A stretch of DNA of 64,000 nucleotides from Myotis daubentonii (taxonomy: Eukaryota > Chordata > Mammalia > Chiroptera > Vespertilionidae): NCBI RefSeq assembly GCF_963259705.1, contig NC_081840.1, positions 147,843,549-147,907,548 of the forward strand, given 5' to 3'. How positions within the stretch are numbered: position 1 is the first letter of the stretch; every line of letters starts with the position of its first letter. The position numbers and the translations under genes were made by a program. The notes under the pieces are model-generated. The model was not told where the DNA came from. It did not search any database and worked only from the letters and a program-made list of their open reading frames with translations. Positions 61,301 through 64,000 of this stretch are shown in pieces.

Positions 61301-62029
61301 GGAGACAGGGAGAAAGATCAAAGAGTTTGGGGAGCTGGATCTGAAATGTGAATTGAAAATAAAAATCAAGCCTGGACACATTCCAGTTTCTAAAGCAAAA
61401 CCAACCCTCAGCAGAGGCCGTCTGGCTATGCCTCTCCTTCTCCCTCTGCTTGCTGTACTCTCTCCCTTGCTTTCCCCGCAATCATTCTTCAGCACATGGA
61501 ATAAAATAGGGAGGACATAGGGAAACACTTAGTTCCTCCAGATTTTGTTTTGCAGTAATTTTATGAAGGAAAATATCTTGTTCATAATTACCGTTATGGG
61601 AAGCCGAATTTCTCCAGCCATAAATATTGTCTCATTTTGGTATGCTTCACACTCTCCTCTGCAGCCACATTTGGGAAGAGAATGTTGACACAACCGGGGT
61701 GCACGTATTCATTGTGCATAATGCTGCCTTTTCTACACACAGTACACTGCACCACGTAGTTTTCTTCCACACCAGTTAGATTTTGGAGAACCAAGGTTAA
61801 TATTATTTTTACCAGCCCTCTGACTATCTTAATGGTCTCTGATTTGAAATCCTTGTATTGGTAGATTTCAGAAGTCTTTTCCTACAATCAGAAAGTGATT
61901 AAACAGAAAGTTAGATGGTTAAACTGTAAGGCCCCTCTTGAAATGCTTCTTGAGCAGCATGCTCTGGTTTTAGAAGTAACCAATACAAAGGGACAGCTTC
62001 CAACTAATGTAATGAAAAGACTCAGAAAT

Positions 62030-62240
62030 TCTGGTTTGGAGAGATGGGCTCTGCCACTCCCTCTCATGCTGTGGTGACCTTAGGCAAGGCTTTTACCTTC
62101 TCCTGGACTCAGTTTCCTTTCTGCAGAATGGGTATAATAAGGGCCTTACATGATCAGATTGTTTTAAGGATTCAGCGAGATAATGCCTGTGAAAGTATGT
62201 ACAAATGTAAGATGTTATGAGCCTGTGAAGCAAAGATGAT
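62030..62240 (+). mobile_element. MIR element
   Basis: TGACCTTAGGCAAGGCTTTT, CTGGACTCAGTTTCCTTTCT and TAAGGATTCAGCGAGATAAT follow the MIR consensus. Confidence 0.75.
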
Positions 62241-62244
62241 TATT

Positions 62245-63160
62245 GAGGAGACCTGCAAGTTGTAAAACAGAAAACTTCTAAAACACTAGGAACCTTTACC
62301 TCAGGAGCAAGTGGGGATGGTGTCAAGCTCACACATCGGCTGCTGTGACCATCTGCGACAATCATGTTACAAAGGCACCAAAGTCACCTTCGCGTTTGTT
62401 ACCCAGAGTGAGAATGATGAGAGAAAGACTATTCCAGGAAGAGGGAGACTGTGCCTGCCTCTGCCTCATGTTATGATGGGCTTTTAATGAACTGACCAAT
62501 GGATGAAGAAAAATGACACTGAACATAGAATACATTTTTGTGAGGCATCTGACCCAGCTCACAATAACTGTGAACAGCCTTAGTGGTGTGATGGCCGATG
62601 AGAGGGGTAATGTCTGTCTACATGGATCAAGTATTTGAAACAACAAACGCCATACGGATGCAGGGGCCAGAGAGGGTGGGGAGAGGGGAGTGAGCAGAAA
62701 GGCGTATACGAGGTGTTTCTTGGGACTATAAATCCCACCAGAACTTAGGTTTCAGAATAGAATGTGATTCCATATCTCAGACTGAGGCAACTCAGGTTTA
62801 CAAGGCAGTAAAGATTATGGCTAGGGCTGGATGTGAAGTGGCGGGGGTATCACATGTGCAGCACTTAGGGCATTTAGCTCAGTGTGTTTGGTGTGTGATC
62901 CTTTCCGACCTAAGGTAACCCCACGGACAGCCATTGCCTTGGCTCCACCTCCCAGGATAAACTTGGCTGTGTGACCTGCGTACCCAATGATGAAGCTGGA
63001 ATAGGGGCTGGTTCCCAGCGTTCCGTTCTCCTCCTACCAAGGCCAAGGCGGCTCCAGTACAGAAGCATCAGAGGTGCCCCGTCTCTTTTGGCAGCAACAC
63101 TCAGACTTTTCAATTAGTGTTGAAGGGACTCTGTAGCAATTAGGGGGGAGGACACCTAAG
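62245..63160. other. Intergenic unique sequence
   Basis: No gene or element recognised upstream of LEF1 in this stretch. Confidence 0.45.
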
Positions 63161-63176
63161 AGACATCCTCTTTTTA

Positions 63177-63407
63177 TTTATTTTATTGTCTTTAAAATAT
63201 ATTTTATTGATATTTTTACAGAGAGGAAGGGAGAGGGATAGAGAGTTAGAAACATCGATGTGAGAGAAACATTGATCAGCTGCCTCCTGCACACTCCCTA
63301 CTGGGGATGTGCCCGCAACCAAGGTACATGCCCTTGACTGGAATCGAACCTGCGACCCTTCAGTCTGCAGGCTGACGCTCTATCTACTGAGCCAAACCGG
63401 TCAGGGC
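63177..63407 (-). mobile_element. Ves SINE with 15-bp target duplication
   Basis: GACATCCTCTTTTTA at 63162-63176 and 63408-63422. The head complement ends CTGAGCCAAACCGGTCAGGG. Full length and little diverged. Confidence 0.95.
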
Positions 63408-63696
63408 GACATCCTCTTTTTAAACACATCTTTCCCTGAATATCCCAGATGAGACGTGAATGCCAATCAAGTGCTCTGGTCCACCAGTCCTCCCTTTCCC
63501 TCTTTACAGATGCAGCCATTTTGAAATTTATTCTTGGTGGACCAAGGCACTGAGGGTTCTGTCTTTTTTTTTTTTTTTTAGGGGGGGGGGGCAGGGCAAC
63601 TGTGTGGAAGCCCTGAAAATACTCAAGGAAAGCCTGGGCCCTCTCTTACAGAAAATAAGTTCTCAGAAGGGGGAGGCATGGCTGAAGGGTTTTCTT

Positions 63697-63805
63697 AATT
63701 TTTAAAATATGTTTTTATTGATTTCAGAGAGAGAGTGGAAAGGTCAAACCAGTGACCTCTTGGTACATGGGTGGATGCTCAACCACCGAGCCACACTGGC
63801 CAAGC
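63697..63805 (-). mobile_element. Internally shortened Ves SINE
   Basis: AAGGGTTTTCTTA duplicated at 63684-63696 and 63806-63818. The 3' end (ATGTTTTTATTGATTTCAGAG) and head (CACCGAGCCACACTGGCC) are present, but about half of the body is missing. Confidence 0.9.
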
Positions 63806-64000
63806 AAGGGTTTTCTTACTTTTTATGAGTCTGTTTCCTCCGCGGCTATGATCATGGAGGTGTTTCTTGAATGGCGGCAAACACACCTCCTGAGATGGGC
63901 ATCCTCTGTAGTCCTCTCAGGCTGCCTGGGCTGTGAGAGCAGAGCCCTCAGTTCTGTCAGCGATGGGCCATCCCCTAATCCCTGGTTTGAGGCTAGAAGC

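Noticed and set aside
1..64000. CRISPR arrays, operons, prokaryotic mobile systems
   Set aside because: The sequence is a mammalian intron-rich locus; the tandem arrays seen are microsatellites or minisatellites without spacer structure.

Overview
This window is nuclear DNA from a mammal, most likely a vespertilionid (vesper) bat. The main evidence is the repeats. There are about ten tRNA-derived Ves-type SINEs, five HeliBat-type Helitrons (5' TC, 3' hairpin and CTAG; elements of this kind are known from vesper bats), several young non-autonomous hAT elements with intact 8-bp target duplications (one matches the SPIN 'Space Invaders' type), and a bat-like LINE-1 3' end. Older mammalian repeats (MIR, L2, MER5A, a Charlie-type hAT, old L1) lie beneath them.

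The only gene I can support is LEF1 (lymphoid enhancer-binding factor 1), read on the minus strand. Its first three coding exons are present: exon 1 (coding part 55550 down to 55344), exon 2 (52884-52818) and exon 3 (51330-51197). Together they encode residues 1-136: the beta-catenin-binding N-terminus and the start of the central region. Splice sites are canonical and the reading phase is continuous. Positions 1-51196 are intron 3, which continues past the left edge, so the HMG box and C-terminus are not in the window. Nearly all of this intron is non-coding sequence with mobile elements.

Layout. 1-24500: intron 3, with many old and young repeats. 24500-29348: a 4.8-kb stretch almost without recognisable repeats, a candidate for conserved regulatory sequence. 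29349-45100: intron 3, with the Helitrons and SINEs. 45100-51196: mostly unique intron. 51197-55550: coding exons 3, 2 and 1 with introns 2 and 1. 55551-57230: 5' leader and CpG-island promoter. 57230-64000: upstream flank, with a second CpG-rich block (59290-61190) that may start a plus-strand transcript, followed by ordinary intergenic sequence.

The most interesting direct observations are these. The 1.2 kb upstream of the LEF1 start codon has no ATG on the coding strand, which matches the length of the long leader known for human LEF1. Two alternating purine-pyrimidine (Z-DNA-prone) tracts bracket exon 1. Two related Helitrons form a 5-kb-spaced inverted pair. A TATA-like box, CpG island, ATG and splice donor lie on the plus strand at 60.5-61.3 kb. 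I found no sign of a wholly new genetic system. Most long open frames in the GC-rich part look like by-products of base composition.
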